Shown here: one piece after another, positions 44,980 through 54,822 of the stretch | How the letters are laid out: each line of letters opens with the position of its first letter | Numbering within the stretch: the stretch's first letter is position 1 | Assembly: GCF_016918075.2 (NCBI RefSeq) | Contig: NZ_JAERPS020000003.1 | Span: forward strand, 1-64,000 | Length of the DNA stretch: 64,000 nucleotides | DNA from: Rheinheimera maricola | GTDB lineage: Bacteria; Pseudomonadota; Gammaproteobacteria; Enterobacterales; Alteromonadaceae | Reading direction: 5' to 3' | Translations under genes and position numbers: made by a program | Notes under the pieces: generated by a model | Database searches by the model: none | What the model saw: only the letters and a program-made list of their open reading frames with translations | Told to the model about the DNA's origin: nothing

Positions 44980-45612
44980 TTAAAACCAAGCTTCGGGTAT
45001 AATTACAACGTCACCCGGCAACATATCGACATTGGCAGATATCTCGCCTTCACGGATTAAATCATCCAAACGTATTTTATAGGTTATTTGTTGACCATCT
45101 TTGGTACGCACCAGTTTTGCATCGTTTCCGTCAGCAAATTCGGTTAATCCACCAACGGCGATCATCAGGTCCAGTAAGGTCATATACTGACGATAGCTAA
45201 CGGCCTGAGGATTCGTGGCCGCGCCAATAACCCGAACCTGTTCACTGTAAGAGCCAACAAAACTGGTTACCGATATTGTAACCACCGGATCACGAATATA
45301 TTTGCTCAGTATGGTTTCCATATCCCGCGCAACCTGGGTAGGTGTTTTGCCACTTACCGGCACGTCTTCAACCAACGAGGTAGAAATTTTGCCATCCGGG
45401 CGCACGATAAAGCTGCCGGATAGCTCAGGGTTGCGCCAGACAAAAATACCGACGGTGTCGTTGGGGCCAATCAGATATTGATAATTATCAACCGAGGTGG
45501 TTAGGGAGTTTTGCACTGTTGCAACAGGCAGTTTTGGTGTGCTGCAACCGACAAAAAACAGGCTTAAAATCAACGTTAAACCGCAATATCCCTTCGCTGG
45601 TGTTGCCATCAT
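44980..45612 (-). CDS. XrtA system exopolysaccharide export lipoprotein (Wza-like)
   Basis: 210 residues. Lipobox FVGC (Cys23) after the signal segment LTLILSLF, then a Poly_export domain (about 45-120, YLIGPNDTVGIFVWRNPELSG) and SLBB domain (VRVIGAATNPQAVSYR), TIGR03027 type. Outer-membrane lipoprotein forming the periplasmic part of the export path. First gene of the minus-strand operon; ATG preceded by AAGGA at 8 nt. Confidence 0.93.
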   Translation of the reverse strand: MMATPAKGYCGLTLILSLFFVGCSTPKLPVATVQNSLTTSVDNYQYLIGPNDTVGIFVWRNPELSGSFIVRPDGKISTSLVEDVPVSGKTPTQVARDMETILSKYIRDPVVTISVTSFVGSYSEQVRVIGAATNPQAVSYRQYMTLLDLMIAVGGLTEFADGNDAKLVRTKDGQQITYKIRLDDLIREGEISANVDMLPGDVVIIPEAWF

Positions 45613-45737
45613 AATGCTTATCCTTTTACTGACGCCCTAGTAATATAACTTAAAAATTTACCCTTGTGATGCAAAAAATGAAAATTTAATTTTTGTTTTG
45701 CTGAAGAAATAGTATAATTAGCAGGCTAATGTTTGTA

Positions 45738-45756
45738 CATCTGAACTGTTCAGATG
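45738..45756. promoter_or_regulatory. perfect 19-bp palindrome in the divergent XrtA promoter region
   Basis: CATCTGAACTGTTCAGATG: 9-bp arms around one T, centred at 45747, 42 bp before the glycosyltransferase start and 126 bp from the lipoprotein start. A TATAAT (45713-45718) lies 20 bp upstream on the plus strand. It may be an operator for both operons. Confidence 0.55.
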
Positions 45757-45797
45757 CGGCAGTAGCGTTAAAGCAATAGATGCACAAGGACGTAGTT

Positions 45798-47207
45798 ATG
45801 AGTAAAGCAAGTCGTTACGGACGTAATACGATTGCAGACAAGCTCTTATTGCTCGGCGAGTTAAGCCTGCTAATAGGCTCCAGTTTACTGGCCAGTTTTG
45901 CAATTCATCACTATCTATACATTGTTGCTATCGAACACCGCTTAATTAATGCAGCGTTGTTTGCTGCGTCGGTAATGCTATGCGCATTATCCGTTGGCCT
46001 ATATGATAGCAAGCTGCGTGAATGCCATAAGGGTATTCTCAAGCGTGTAGTAATCACTTTACTATTTAACGCTATTTTGCTGGAACTAGTCATATTTCAG
46101 CTGTTTCCATCATTACACATTGGCACTTTATATTTGGCGGCGGCTTCAGCCATCGCTGCCATATCGGTATCGTCGTTCCGCGCACTTTTTCATTACAACG
46201 ATATCACCAGCATTAGCCGGCGACGTGTATTAGTGCTGGGATCCGGTGAGCGCGCATCGATCATTGAACGCCGAATGCGACGTAATGTTGACAAGCGAAA
46301 TTTTGAAATCGTTGGCTTTACGACGATCGACGGCGATAAAAATGCCGGCATCCCTGAACACAAGCTGCAGAACTTCGACTACAAAACAGAGCTGTATCAG
46401 TTTGTTGTCGACAATAAAATTGACCAACTGGTCATTGCCTGCGATGAAAGGCGCAATATGCTGCCGGTAGAACACTTATTTAAGTGTAAAACGCGCGGTA
46501 TTGATGTTATTGAGATTTTAGATTTTATCGAGCGTGAGACCGGACAAATTGCAGTAAACCTTATTTACCCAAGTTGGGTGATTTATGGCAATGGTCTGGA
46601 TTTAAATCAACGCTTTAAAACCAGTCTCGATTACAAGCTAAACTTGGTGCTAGCGGTGCTAATGCTTGCCGTCACCTGGCCCATCATGCTGGTTACTGCA
46701 CTGTGTATTTATTTCGAAGACGGCAAAAAAACCGGTACCTCGGTGTTCTACCGCCAAATTCGTGTTGGTTTTGATGGTAAGCCGTTTTATATCTTAAAAT
46801 TTCGCAGTATGAAGCCAGATGCCGAAAAAAATGGCGCCCGCTGGGCCGTTACCGATGATGACCGTGTTACCCGTGTTGGCCGTATTATTCGTAAATATCG
46901 CATTGATGAATTACCGCAAATTATGAACGTGTTGTCAGGTGAAATGGGTTTTGTTGGCCCCCGGCCAGAACGGCCAGAATTTGTTAACCAGCTGGCAAAA
47001 GACATTCCATACTATAATCAACGCCACAATGTGAAACCGGGTTTAACTGGTTGGGCGCAACTAAAATACCCGTACGGCTCTACTGCTGAAGATGCACAGG
47101 AAAAACTAAAATTTGACCTGTATTACATCAAGCACCGCAGCCTGATGCTGGATTTAATGATATTAGTACGTACTGTTGAAATAGTGCTGTTTGGTAAGGG
47201 GCGTTAA
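45798..47207 (+). CDS. XrtA system initiating sugar-phosphate transferase
   Basis: 469 residues. Four N-terminal membrane helices (about 15-125), a Rossmann-like middle domain (about 140-240, RRVLVLGSGERA), a fifth helix (about 275-295), then the C-terminal bacterial sugar transferase domain with FYRQIRVGFDGKPFYILKFRSM, abridged here to KPFYILKFRSM, and IDELPQIMNVLSGEM, TIGR03013 type. Attaches the first sugar phosphate to undecaprenyl phosphate. ATG at 45798 has AAGGA 7 nt upstream; an earlier ATG at 45780 has none. Confidence 0.93.
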   Translation: MSKASRYGRNTIADKLLLLGELSLLIGSSLLASFAIHHYLYIVAIEHRLINAALFAASVMLCALSVGLYDSKLRECHKGILKRVVITLLFNAILLELVIFQLFPSLHIGTLYLAAASAIAAISVSSFRALFHYNDITSISRRRVLVLGSGERASIIERRMRRNVDKRNFEIVGFTTIDGDKNAGIPEHKLQNFDYKTELYQFVVDNKIDQLVIACDERRNMLPVEHLFKCKTRGIDVIEILDFIERETGQIAVNLIYPSWVIYGNGLDLNQRFKTSLDYKLNLVLAVLMLAVTWPIMLVTALCIYFEDGKKTGTSVFYRQIRVGFDGKPFYILKFRSMKPDAEKNGARWAVTDDDRVTRVGRIIRKYRIDELPQIMNVLSGEMGFVGPRPERPEFVNQLAKDIPYYNQRHNVKPGLTGWAQLKYPYGSTAEDAQEKLKFDLYYIKHRSLMLDLMILVRTVEIVLFGKGR

Positions 47208-47212
47208 ATACA

Positions 47213-48061
47213 ATGCAGTTATCCCCAGTCAGAAGCAATGCGCTTACTGTCGATGTTGAGGATTATTTTCACGTAGCAGCGTTTGATGCTACGGTTTCGC
47301 CACAGCAGTGGGAAGATTTACCACAGCGTGTGGCGCGCAATACTGAAATTATATTACAACAGTTTGCGACTCATCAGGCCAAAGCCACGTTTTTTATTCT
47401 GGGCTGGGTAGCAGAACGTAACCCGGAATTGGTGCGAAAAATTCACGCCGCAGGACATGAAGTGGCCAGTCATGGCTATGCCCATGCTAAAGCCTCGGTG
47501 CAAACTGCAGCAGAATTCTCCAGCGATGTACGTAAAGCCAAAACCCTACTTGAAGACATTATTGGCGCCGAAGTAACCGGTTACCGGGCTCCGAGTTTTT
47601 CAATTGGTAAAACAAACGAATGGGCTTTTGACGCCTTGCATCAGGCCGGTTATCTATACAGTTCCAGTACCTATCCAGTGGTGCATGATCTTTACGGTAC
47701 GCCAGATTGGCCACAACAACCCTATAGGCGTAAAGAAGGCATCATTGAATGTCCAATGCCTGTGCTGAATAAAGCTAGCAAGCAGTGGCCAATTGCCGGT
47801 GGCGGTTACTTTCGTTTACTGCCGTACTGGTTAAGCAAAAAGTGTATCGACAGTTATTTACAACAAAGCGATGCACCCTATATGTTTTATTTTCATCCTT
47901 GGGAAATAGATCCCCAGCAACCCCGCTTTGCTCAAGCGCCATTGAAATCCAGGTTCAGGCACTACACCAATTTAAACAAGATGGAAGCTAAGTTGGTTCG
48001 TCTTTTAAAAGACTACCAATGGCGTAGTATCAGAGAAGTCTATCAGCCGTATTTTGTCTAA
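47213..48061 (+). CDS. XrtA system polysaccharide deacetylase
   Basis: 282 residues with no signal peptide. NodB domain: catalytic DVEDYFHV (Asp pair near 14-17), metal-binding HxxxH in ASHGYAHA, and YRAPSFSIG; C-terminal FHPWEID is typical of TIGR03006. Presumably removes acetyl groups from a precursor or repeat unit. Five bp after the glycosyltransferase stop, so co-transcribed. Confidence 0.93.
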   Translation: MQLSPVRSNALTVDVEDYFHVAAFDATVSPQQWEDLPQRVARNTEIILQQFATHQAKATFFILGWVAERNPELVRKIHAAGHEVASHGYAHAKASVQTAAEFSSDVRKAKTLLEDIIGAEVTGYRAPSFSIGKTNEWAFDALHQAGYLYSSSTYPVVHDLYGTPDWPQQPYRRKEGIIECPMPVLNKASKQWPIAGGGYFRLLPYWLSKKCIDSYLQQSDAPYMFYFHPWEIDPQQPRFAQAPLKSRFRHYTNLNKMEAKLVRLLKDYQWRSIREVYQPYFV

Positions 48062-48077
48062 CAGTTAAGGGAATTTA

Positions 48078-49106
48078 ATGTATCAACTGAATACATTGTC
48101 GCTCACGGACGAGCACGCAGTGGCTTGGGATAACTTTGTAACGTCGAATGACGACGCCAGTTTCTTTCATCTCTCTGGCTGGCAGCACATTATTGCTGAT
48201 GCCGGGCATCAGTGTTACTACCTCTATGCTACAGAAGACAATATTATCGTTGGCGTATTGCCGTTAGCCCGGGTGCGCAGCCGGCTATTTGGCGATGCGC
48301 TGGTTTCTACCCCCTTTTGTGTCTACGGTGGCGCGGTTGGTGCAACCGACGTCCGACGTTTTTTAGAACAAGAAGCCGTAAAATTAGCTACCCGCTTACA
48401 GGTTCAGCATCTTGAACTACGATATAAAACTGCGCAGGACAATTCGCTCATTACGCGGGTGCAGCATGCGTATTTTGCCTGTGAACTAGCCAACACTGCC
48501 GAGCAAATTCTTGCTAATGTAAAAAAGAAGCAACGTGCTGTTATCCGCCATGCGCTGAACGAACCGCTTAATTACACCCTGGACCAGCACGACGACGATT
48601 TCTATCACACTTATTCACAAAGCGTGCGTAACCTTGGCACACCTGTGTTCAGCCGGGCGTTTTTCCGTAAAATACGCCAAGTGTTTCCACAGCACAGTGA
48701 AATACTTACCGTACGCAAAGACAGCAAAGCGGTATCCTCGGTGTTAAGTTTTTATTATAACAATGAAGTACTGCCCTACTACGGCGGTGGCACACTGGAT
48801 GCAAAAGCACTGAAAAGTAACGATTTTATGTACTATCAGCTAATGTGCCATGCCAGTACAGATAAAGGCTGTACCCGTTATGATTTCGGCCGCAGTAAAC
48901 TGGATTCTGGTGCCTACAATTACAAAAAACACTGGGGCATGACATCGGTTGAGCTGCCATATCAGTACGCGTTAATCCGTGCACAGCAGCTGCCTAACCT
49001 TAGCCCCAACAACCCTAAATACCAGCTGTTTATCCGCTTATGGCAAAAACTGCCGCTTCGCATCAGCCAGTGGTTAGGGCCAATGCTGTCGAGGTATTTA
49101 GGATGA
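48078..49106 (+). CDS. FemAB-like XrtA-associated protein
   Basis: 342 residues with a double GNAT fold of the FemAB type (TIGR03019): N-terminal FHLSGWQHIIADAGH and a second GNAT with YGGGTLDAKALKSNDFMYYQLM (shown in part: YGGGTLDAKALKSND) and YDFGRSKLDSG. FemAB enzymes transfer aminoacyl groups; the acceptor here would be in the exopolysaccharide pathway by association. AAGGGA precedes the ATG. Ends in an ATGA overlap with the next gene. Confidence 0.92.
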   Translation: MYQLNTLSLTDEHAVAWDNFVTSNDDASFFHLSGWQHIIADAGHQCYYLYATEDNIIVGVLPLARVRSRLFGDALVSTPFCVYGGAVGATDVRRFLEQEAVKLATRLQVQHLELRYKTAQDNSLITRVQHAYFACELANTAEQILANVKKKQRAVIRHALNEPLNYTLDQHDDDFYHTYSQSVRNLGTPVFSRAFFRKIRQVFPQHSEILTVRKDSKAVSSVLSFYYNNEVLPYYGGGTLDAKALKSNDFMYYQLMCHASTDKGCTRYDFGRSKLDSGAYNYKKHWGMTSVELPYQYALIRAQQLPNLSPNNPKYQLFIRLWQKLPLRISQWLGPMLSRYLG

Positions 49107-50317
49107 GCCACGCTAAACCGGCCTTGCTATTGTTGGTGCACCGCATCCCGTACCCGCCAAATAAGGGTGATAAAATCCGCTCGTTTAACCTGATGAAGGC
49201 CCTTAGTGCGCAGTATGATATTCATCTGGGTTGCTTTATTGACGATCCCTTTGATCAACAATACATCCCTACGCTGAGTCAATGGTGTAAGACGGTTTTC
49301 TGCATTAATTTAAACAAATGGCGCGCCAAGCTCGCTGGTCTTAGCGGCTTCATCAGCAACAACGCCATTACATTACCGTATTATTACCATGCGGCATTAG
49401 CCTCCTGGGTTAAACAAACAGTGCAGGCGCAGCATATTCAGCACGTCTTGGTGTACTCATCTTCGATGGCGCAATATGTTGACACTACAACCTACCAACA
49501 ACTGATCCGGGTTATCGACTTTGTCGATATTGATTCGGATAAATGGCGCCAGTATGCCGACAAATCCACTGGTATTAAACGTTGGTTTTACCAGCGTGAA
49601 GCCAGGCTTTTGCAACAATATGAAACCCGCGTGTGCCAGCGTTTTAACGCCAGCTTATTTGTTTCTGACGATGAAGCAAGCGCATTTCGTTGCTTAGTCA
49701 GCCCTGCTTTACACAACCGTGTGCACAGTGTGTTAAATGGCGTTGATACTGATTTCTTCAGTCCAACTGCCAGCTTCGACGCCGTAAACCTGCCGTCGCA
49801 CTACATCGTATTTACCGGCGCAATGGATTACTGGGCCAATGTGGACGCGGTATGTTGGTTTTGTCAGAACATCTGGCCATCTCTTAAACAACGCTATCCT
49901 GAGTTGCATTTTTTGATTGTCGGCGGTAAACCCAGTTCGGAAGTACGTGCACTGGCGCAGCAACTCGGTGTGGTAGTAAGCGGCCGCGTTAACGATATCC
50001 GGCCTTATATTGCCAAGGCGCGCTTTGCGGTTGCGCCAATGCTTATTGCCCGCGGTATTCAGAATAAAGTACTTGAAGCCATGTCAATGAACAAAGCGGT
50101 AGTATGCAGTGCTATGGCAATGGAGGGCATAAATGCCCCGCTCAGCCCTGGTGCCATAGTCGCCGATGGCACAGAACACTTTATCCAGGCCTGTATCACC
50201 TTGTTGCAACAGCCGCTGCAACATTGCGACAACCGGCAATGGATAATCGACAACTTTACCTGGCAACAAACGTTGACCGCTCTGCCGCAATTTATTTCCG
50301 GAGACAGCGCCATATGA
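49103..50317 (+). CDS. XrtA-associated glycosyltransferase (TIGR03087 type)
   Basis: 404 residues, GT-B fold, glycosyltransferase group 1. N-terminal LLLVHRIPYPPNKGDKIRSFN is diagnostic (RIPYPPNKGDK), and the C-terminal nucleotide-binding segment has VAPMLIARGIQNKVLEAMSM. ATG at 49103 overlaps the FemAB stop (ATGA) and its own stop overlaps the exosortase start in the same way. Adds a sugar to the lipid-linked repeat unit. Confidence 0.92.
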   Translation: MSHAKPALLLLVHRIPYPPNKGDKIRSFNLMKALSAQYDIHLGCFIDDPFDQQYIPTLSQWCKTVFCINLNKWRAKLAGLSGFISNNAITLPYYYHAALASWVKQTVQAQHIQHVLVYSSSMAQYVDTTTYQQLIRVIDFVDIDSDKWRQYADKSTGIKRWFYQREARLLQQYETRVCQRFNASLFVSDDEASAFRCLVSPALHNRVHSVLNGVDTDFFSPTASFDAVNLPSHYIVFTGAMDYWANVDAVCWFCQNIWPSLKQRYPELHFLIVGGKPSSEVRALAQQLGVVVSGRVNDIRPYIAKARFAVAPMLIARGIQNKVLEAMSMNKAVVCSAMAMEGINAPLSPGAIVADGTEHFIQACITLLQQPLQHCDNRQWIIDNFTWQQTLTALPQFISGDSAI

Positions 50318-51774
50318 CACCATTTCGCTCTATCAGTAGTGCCGTACTGTTATTGCTGGTTAGTCTGGCCTACGTTTGGTTGTATGGCACCACCTGGCTT
50401 GACATGCAACGGGTCTGGAGCAGCTCTGCTACTTACAATCATTGTTTTCTGATTATTCCTATCAGTCTGTACTTTTTTGTGCGTGGCAAACATCAGCCAA
50501 AATGTGCAACGGTATCTGACAACTGGTTGTGGCTGGCGGTAGTGGCAATATTGCTATTACAGCTATTGTGGCTGGCCGGTTTTGCTGCAGATATCGCCCT
50601 GTTTATGCATCTTGCTGCCGTAATGACACTACAAGCCATACTCTGGCTACTGTTAGGAAACGACAACAGCCGCAAACATCTATTTGCTATCGCCTACCTC
50701 ATTTTCCTGGTGCCCTTTGGTGATGAATTATCGCCCATGTTGCAAAATATTACAGCCGATCTCACCGTTATCATGCTGCAATTAGTCAATGTACCGGTTT
50801 ACCGCGAGGGGTTGTATCTGGCTACGCCAGTAGGTTTATTTGAAGTAGCAGAAGCCTGCTCTGGTTTGCGATTCTTAATTGCCTCGCTGGCTATTTCGGC
50901 TCTGTTTGCTTATTTGCATTTCAATAAACTGTACAAACAAATTGGTTTTGTCGCCTTTATGGCGGTGTTGTCAATTCTTGCCAACGGTGTACGGGCATTT
51001 ATGCTGGTGTACATTGGTGAAAAAACCGCTATGCGCTTTGGTTTTGGCGCAGACCATTATTTGTATGGCTGGCTGTTTTTTGGTGTGGTGCTACTGGCGG
51101 GCTTCTGGCTTGGCGCCCGTTTTTCAGATCCGGCGCTGCAACTCAGCCAAAATCTGCGCCAGCATTTCGTTTTGCCACGCCACACCCGGGTAATACTGGC
51201 TGCGGCAGTTGTGGTTGTGGCCACGTTGAGTGTGCGCTTCTCGTTAGATATTATCGCTCCGCCAACCAATGCCAATACCTTAGCCTTGCCCGTTAACGGC
51301 CATGCCGTCGAGCAAAGCAACTGGGGTATAAGCTATCAACACAGTCTGGCTAAAAACCACCTGCAAGACAGCAGCGGTATCGAGTATTTTGCCGCCTATT
51401 ATCGCAACAAACAGCAACAGGGCGAACTAATAAACTGGGATAACCTATTGTTTGATAAGCAGCTTTGGCAAATTCAACAACGCATTGCCGTAGAAGACGG
51501 TGTCATACTGCAACTTAAAAGCCTGCCCAATCAGCAGCGTAGCCTAATGTATTGGTACCAGGTTGGCGAGCATAAATCTGTCAGTAACCTGGCAACTAAA
51601 GTTCGTCAGGCACTGCATTTTCTTACCGACGATCAATCTGGCGCTTATGTTTTCGCCGTGTCGTTAGAAGGTGCCGCCAGCGAGCAAAATATTAGCCTGT
51701 TGCAGACAGCCGCAAAAAAACTAACCGCCGTTAGCACCCAGTATGCCGACATTTCGAGTGCGCAACATGACTGA
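50314..51774 (+). CDS. xrtA: exosortase A with C-terminal EpsI domain
   Basis: 486 residues. About eight membrane helices (about 5-310) carry the exosortase catalytic triad Cys182 (EACSGLRFL), Arg227 (NGVRAFML) and His248 (ADHYLYGWLFFG); a periplasmic EpsI/DUF3485 domain (about 330-486) follows. Exosortases cleave and process PEP-CTERM proteins at the inner membrane. ATG at 50314 overlaps the previous stop (ATGA). A much longer in-frame open stretch from 50104 lies within the glycosyltransferase gene and is rejected as start. Confidence 0.95.
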   Translation: MTPFRSISSAVLLLLVSLAYVWLYGTTWLDMQRVWSSSATYNHCFLIIPISLYFFVRGKHQPKCATVSDNWLWLAVVAILLLQLLWLAGFAADIALFMHLAAVMTLQAILWLLLGNDNSRKHLFAIAYLIFLVPFGDELSPMLQNITADLTVIMLQLVNVPVYREGLYLATPVGLFEVAEACSGLRFLIASLAISALFAYLHFNKLYKQIGFVAFMAVLSILANGVRAFMLVYIGEKTAMRFGFGADHYLYGWLFFGVVLLAGFWLGARFSDPALQLSQNLRQHFVLPRHTRVILAAAVVVVATLSVRFSLDIIAPPTNANTLALPVNGHAVEQSNWGISYQHSLAKNHLQDSSGIEYFAAYYRNKQQQGELINWDNLLFDKQLWQIQQRIAVEDGVILQLKSLPNQQRSLMYWYQVGEHKSVSNLATKVRQALHFLTDDQSGAYVFAVSLEGAASEQNISLLQTAAKKLTAVSTQYADISSAQHD

Positions 51775-52924
51775 GACTGACAACCCGCCAATACATATCG
51801 TGCACCTGCTATGGCACTTTAGTACCGGCGGGCTAGAGAATGGTGTAGTTAATTTAATTAACCACTTACCCTCCCAGCAGTTTCGTCATAGTATTGTTAG
51901 CCTTACCGGGCACGATCCACAATTCGCCCGCCGCATTCAAACCGACAATGTCAGCTTGTACAGCTTAGAAAAACAAGCCGGCCATGACTGGGGTACATTT
52001 AGCCGGTTAAACCGCTTGTTAAAAACGCTACAGCCAGATGTGCTACACAGCCGTAACCTGGCGACGTTAGAGCTGCAAATTATTGGCTGGTGGCGCAAAG
52101 TACCACTGCGCTTACACGGCGAACATGGCTGGGACAGTAACGATATTGGTGGCTGCAATAAAAAAAACCGCTTATTGCGCCAACTGTTAAAGAATTTTGT
52201 GCAGCGATTTATTTGTTTATCAACCGAGTCTGAGCGCTATCTGACCAATATTATTGGTATTAGCAGCAGCCGGGTCGAACGGATTTGCAACGGTGTACAA
52301 ATAGAAAAATTTAGCCAAGCCAGCCCGGCGGTATTAAGCCTGCCAGCTGCCATTACACAACCGGCACCGTTAATTTTTGCGACTGTTGGCCGCTTGGCCA
52401 CGGTGAAAAATCAGGCATTATTGTTGCGGTCTTTTGCGCTATTACTTCAGCAACACCCGCAACAACGTCAGCGCTGCACGTTGGTAATAGTGGGTGATGG
52501 CCCCTGCCGTCAGGCATTACTGCAATTATCTGCCGAACTTAGCATAGAGCAGCAGGTATTATTTACCGGCAACCGTGACGACATTGCGCAACTTATGCAG
52601 CGTTTTAGTGTTTTTGTTTTGCCGTCACTAGCTGAAGGCATTTCCAACACCTTGCTCGAAGCCATGGCAGCCGGCACGCCCATTATCGCTACCGACGTTG
52701 GCGGCAACCGCGATTTAATGCCCCAGGTGTTACTGTCACGTAATCTGGTGCCATCAGACGATAGCCAACAACTAATGCTGGCAATGCAAAACTATCTGTT
52801 ACAGCCTGATTTACTGCGCGCCGACGCTGAATTAGTAAAAAACCATTGCCACCAACACTTTAGTATAGATACGATGGTAAACCGTTACCGGAAGCTTTAT
52901 GAAATGACAAGGACGCAAACTTAA
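51767..52924 (+). CDS. XrtA-associated glycosyltransferase (TIGR03088 type)
   Basis: 385 residues, GT-B. N-terminal IVHLLWHFSTGGLENGVVNL and C-terminal FVLPSLAEGISNTLLEAMAAG mark a group 1 transferase; the first segment is typical of TIGR03088. ATG at 51767 overlaps the exosortase stop by 8 bp; the ATG at 51743 is deeper inside the upstream gene and less likely. The amidotransferase starts 2 bp after its stop. Confidence 0.92.
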   Translation: MTETDNPPIHIVHLLWHFSTGGLENGVVNLINHLPSQQFRHSIVSLTGHDPQFARRIQTDNVSLYSLEKQAGHDWGTFSRLNRLLKTLQPDVLHSRNLATLELQIIGWWRKVPLRLHGEHGWDSNDIGGCNKKNRLLRQLLKNFVQRFICLSTESERYLTNIIGISSSRVERICNGVQIEKFSQASPAVLSLPAAITQPAPLIFATVGRLATVKNQALLLRSFALLLQQHPQQRQRCTLVIVGDGPCRQALLQLSAELSIEQQVLFTGNRDDIAQLMQRFSVFVLPSLAEGISNTLLEAMAAGTPIIATDVGGNRDLMPQVLLSRNLVPSDDSQQLMLAMQNYLLQPDLLRADAELVKNHCHQHFSIDTMVNRYRKLYEMTRTQT

Positions 52925-52926
52925 CC

Positions 52927-54822
52927 ATGTGCGGTATTGCAGGAATTTACCAGTTAAACAGTCAGGCGACACCTGATCAGCAAATTTTGTCATTGATGAA
53001 TGACAGCCAATTACACCGCGGGCCTGACGCCGGAGATTATTTCTTCCAGCCCAGCGTTGGCCTGGCCCACCGGCGTTTGTCCATTATCGATATCGCCGGC
53101 AGCCCACAACCGATGCAAAGTGCCAATCAGCAAGCCTGCATAGTATTTAATGGTGAAATTTATAATTACCGTCAGCTGCGTCAGCAACTGCTGGACAAAG
53201 GCTATCAGTTCAATACCAATGGAGACACTGAAACCATTCTCAATGCCTGGTTGGAGTGGGGTGAAGACTGCGTGCACCACCTGCGGGGTATGTTTGCCTT
53301 TGCCATTTGGGATAAGCAGCGTCAGTGTCTATTTCTCGCACGCGACCGGCTAGGTATCAAACCGTTATTTTACTCCTTGCTAGACAACGGCGAGTTTATT
53401 TTTGGTTCAGAGCTGAAGGTACTGCGCAATCATCCACAATTTGATAAACAACTGCGCGACAGCACCATTGAAGATTACTTCAGCTTTGGTTATATACCCG
53501 AACCACATACTATTTACCAACACAGCTACAAGTTGTCGCCCGGCCACAGCTTATTGTTGCAACACGGCCAGGCTAGCTTAGCGCAGCCCAAACAATATTG
53601 GGATCTACCTACCCAATGGCAACAAGATTTGTCAGAGCAACAGCTAAGCGATGAGCTTATCAGCCGGCTGCGTGAAGCCGTCGATATTCGTCTGGTGGCC
53701 GAAGTACCACTGGGGGCATTCTTATCTGGTGGTGTCGACTCCAGCGCAGTAGTCGCCATGATGGCAGGTTTGCAAAGCGACCCTGTTAACACCTGCTCTA
53801 TTGGGTTTGACAGCCCGGAGTTTAACGAAACCGACTTCGCCCGCGAAGTCGCCGCACGTTATCAAACCAACCATCATGAAAACATCGTTAGTCAAAACGA
53901 TTTTGAACTGCTGGACAAACTGGCTGACTTATACGACGAGCCCTATGCCGACAGCTCGGCTATTCCAACCTACCGCGTCTGTCAGATGGCGCGTCAGCAC
54001 GTTACTGTTGCGCTCAGTGGCGACGGAGCAGACGAGTTATTCGCCGGTTATCGCCGTTACAAGTTGCACCAACAAGAAGAGCGTTTTCGCAATTTACTGC
54101 CACTGGCCATACGTAAGCCCATATTCGGCATACTGGGCCGGCTATACCCCAAGTTAGACTGGGCACCACGGTTTTTGCGTGCCAAAACTACTTTTCAGTC
54201 ACTGGCACTGGATACCGTAGCGGCATACCATAACTCTATTGCCATATTACGTAGCGATCAGCGTCAGCGCTTGTTTTCCAACACCTTTAAACAGCGCTTA
54301 AACGGCTATAACTCGCTGCAGGTATTTCGTCGTCACGGTGACAAGGTCATGCACCTGGATCCAATGAAAATTGCCCAATATCTGGATATGAAAACCTATC
54401 TCGTGGGCGACATTCTAACCAAGGTTGACCGCGCGTCGATGGCGCACTCGCTGGAAGTGCGGGTACCATTTCTAGACCATAAATTAGTCGAGTGGGCCTT
54501 CCCGGCGCATTCGTTTGCCAACCTGCAAAACGGTATTGGTAAATTTACCCTGAAAAAAGTACTGCAACCCCATTTGCCGGATGATGTGTTGTACCGCAAA
54601 AAAATGGGTTTTGCCGTGCCGTTGGCACAGTGGTTTCGCGGCCCACTACAGCAGAAACTTCAGGACAAGTTATTGTCAGAGGTGATGGTAAATAGCGGCT
54701 TTTTTAATATGGCCGAAGTAAAACAACTGATTGACGATCATAAGCGCGGCTTAAAAGACAACAGCGCTCCGCTATGGACCTTACTGATGTTTGCCGCCTT
54801 TTTGGAACGCAACAGCCAATGA
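52927..54822 (+). CDS. XrtA system amidotransferase (asparagine synthetase-like)
   Basis: 631 residues, TIGR03108. N-terminal glutaminase with Cys2 (MCGIAGIYQ), RGPD and FNGEIYNYRQLRQ, then the synthetase domain (about 235-600) with the ATP pyrophosphatase loop LSGGVDSSAVVAM and LSGDGADELFAGYRRY. Transfers glutamine nitrogen to a carboxylate, here probably a uronic acid or other sugar acid of the polysaccharide. Its stop overlaps the next start (ATGA). Confidence 0.94.
   Translation: MCGIAGIYQLNSQATPDQQILSLMNDSQLHRGPDAGDYFFQPSVGLAHRRLSIIDIAGSPQPMQSANQQACIVFNGEIYNYRQLRQQLLDKGYQFNTNGDTETILNAWLEWGEDCVHHLRGMFAFAIWDKQRQCLFLARDRLGIKPLFYSLLDNGEFIFGSELKVLRNHPQFDKQLRDSTIEDYFSFGYIPEPHTIYQHSYKLSPGHSLLLQHGQASLAQPKQYWDLPTQWQQDLSEQQLSDELISRLREAVDIRLVAEVPLGAFLSGGVDSSAVVAMMAGLQSDPVNTCSIGFDSPEFNETDFAREVAARYQTNHHENIVSQNDFELLDKLADLYDEPYADSSAIPTYRVCQMARQHVTVALSGDGADELFAGYRRYKLHQQEERFRNLLPLAIRKPIFGILGRLYPKLDWAPRFLRAKTTFQSLALDTVAAYHNSIAILRSDQRQRLFSNTFKQRLNGYNSLQVFRRHGDKVMHLDPMKIAQYLDMKTYLVGDILTKVDRASMAHSLEVRVPFLDHKLVEWAFPAHSFANLQNGIGKFTLKKVLQPHLPDDVLYRKKMGFAVPLAQWFRGPLQQKLQDKLLSEVMVNSGFFNMAEVKQLIDDHKRGLKDNSAPLWTLLMFAAFLERNSQ

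Noticed and set aside
50104-50313. Possible N-terminal extension of exosortase A
   Set aside because: The stretch overlaps the end of the glycosyltransferase gene in another frame, has no hydrophobic character and is unneeded: ATG at 50314 gives the normal start and ATGA overlap.
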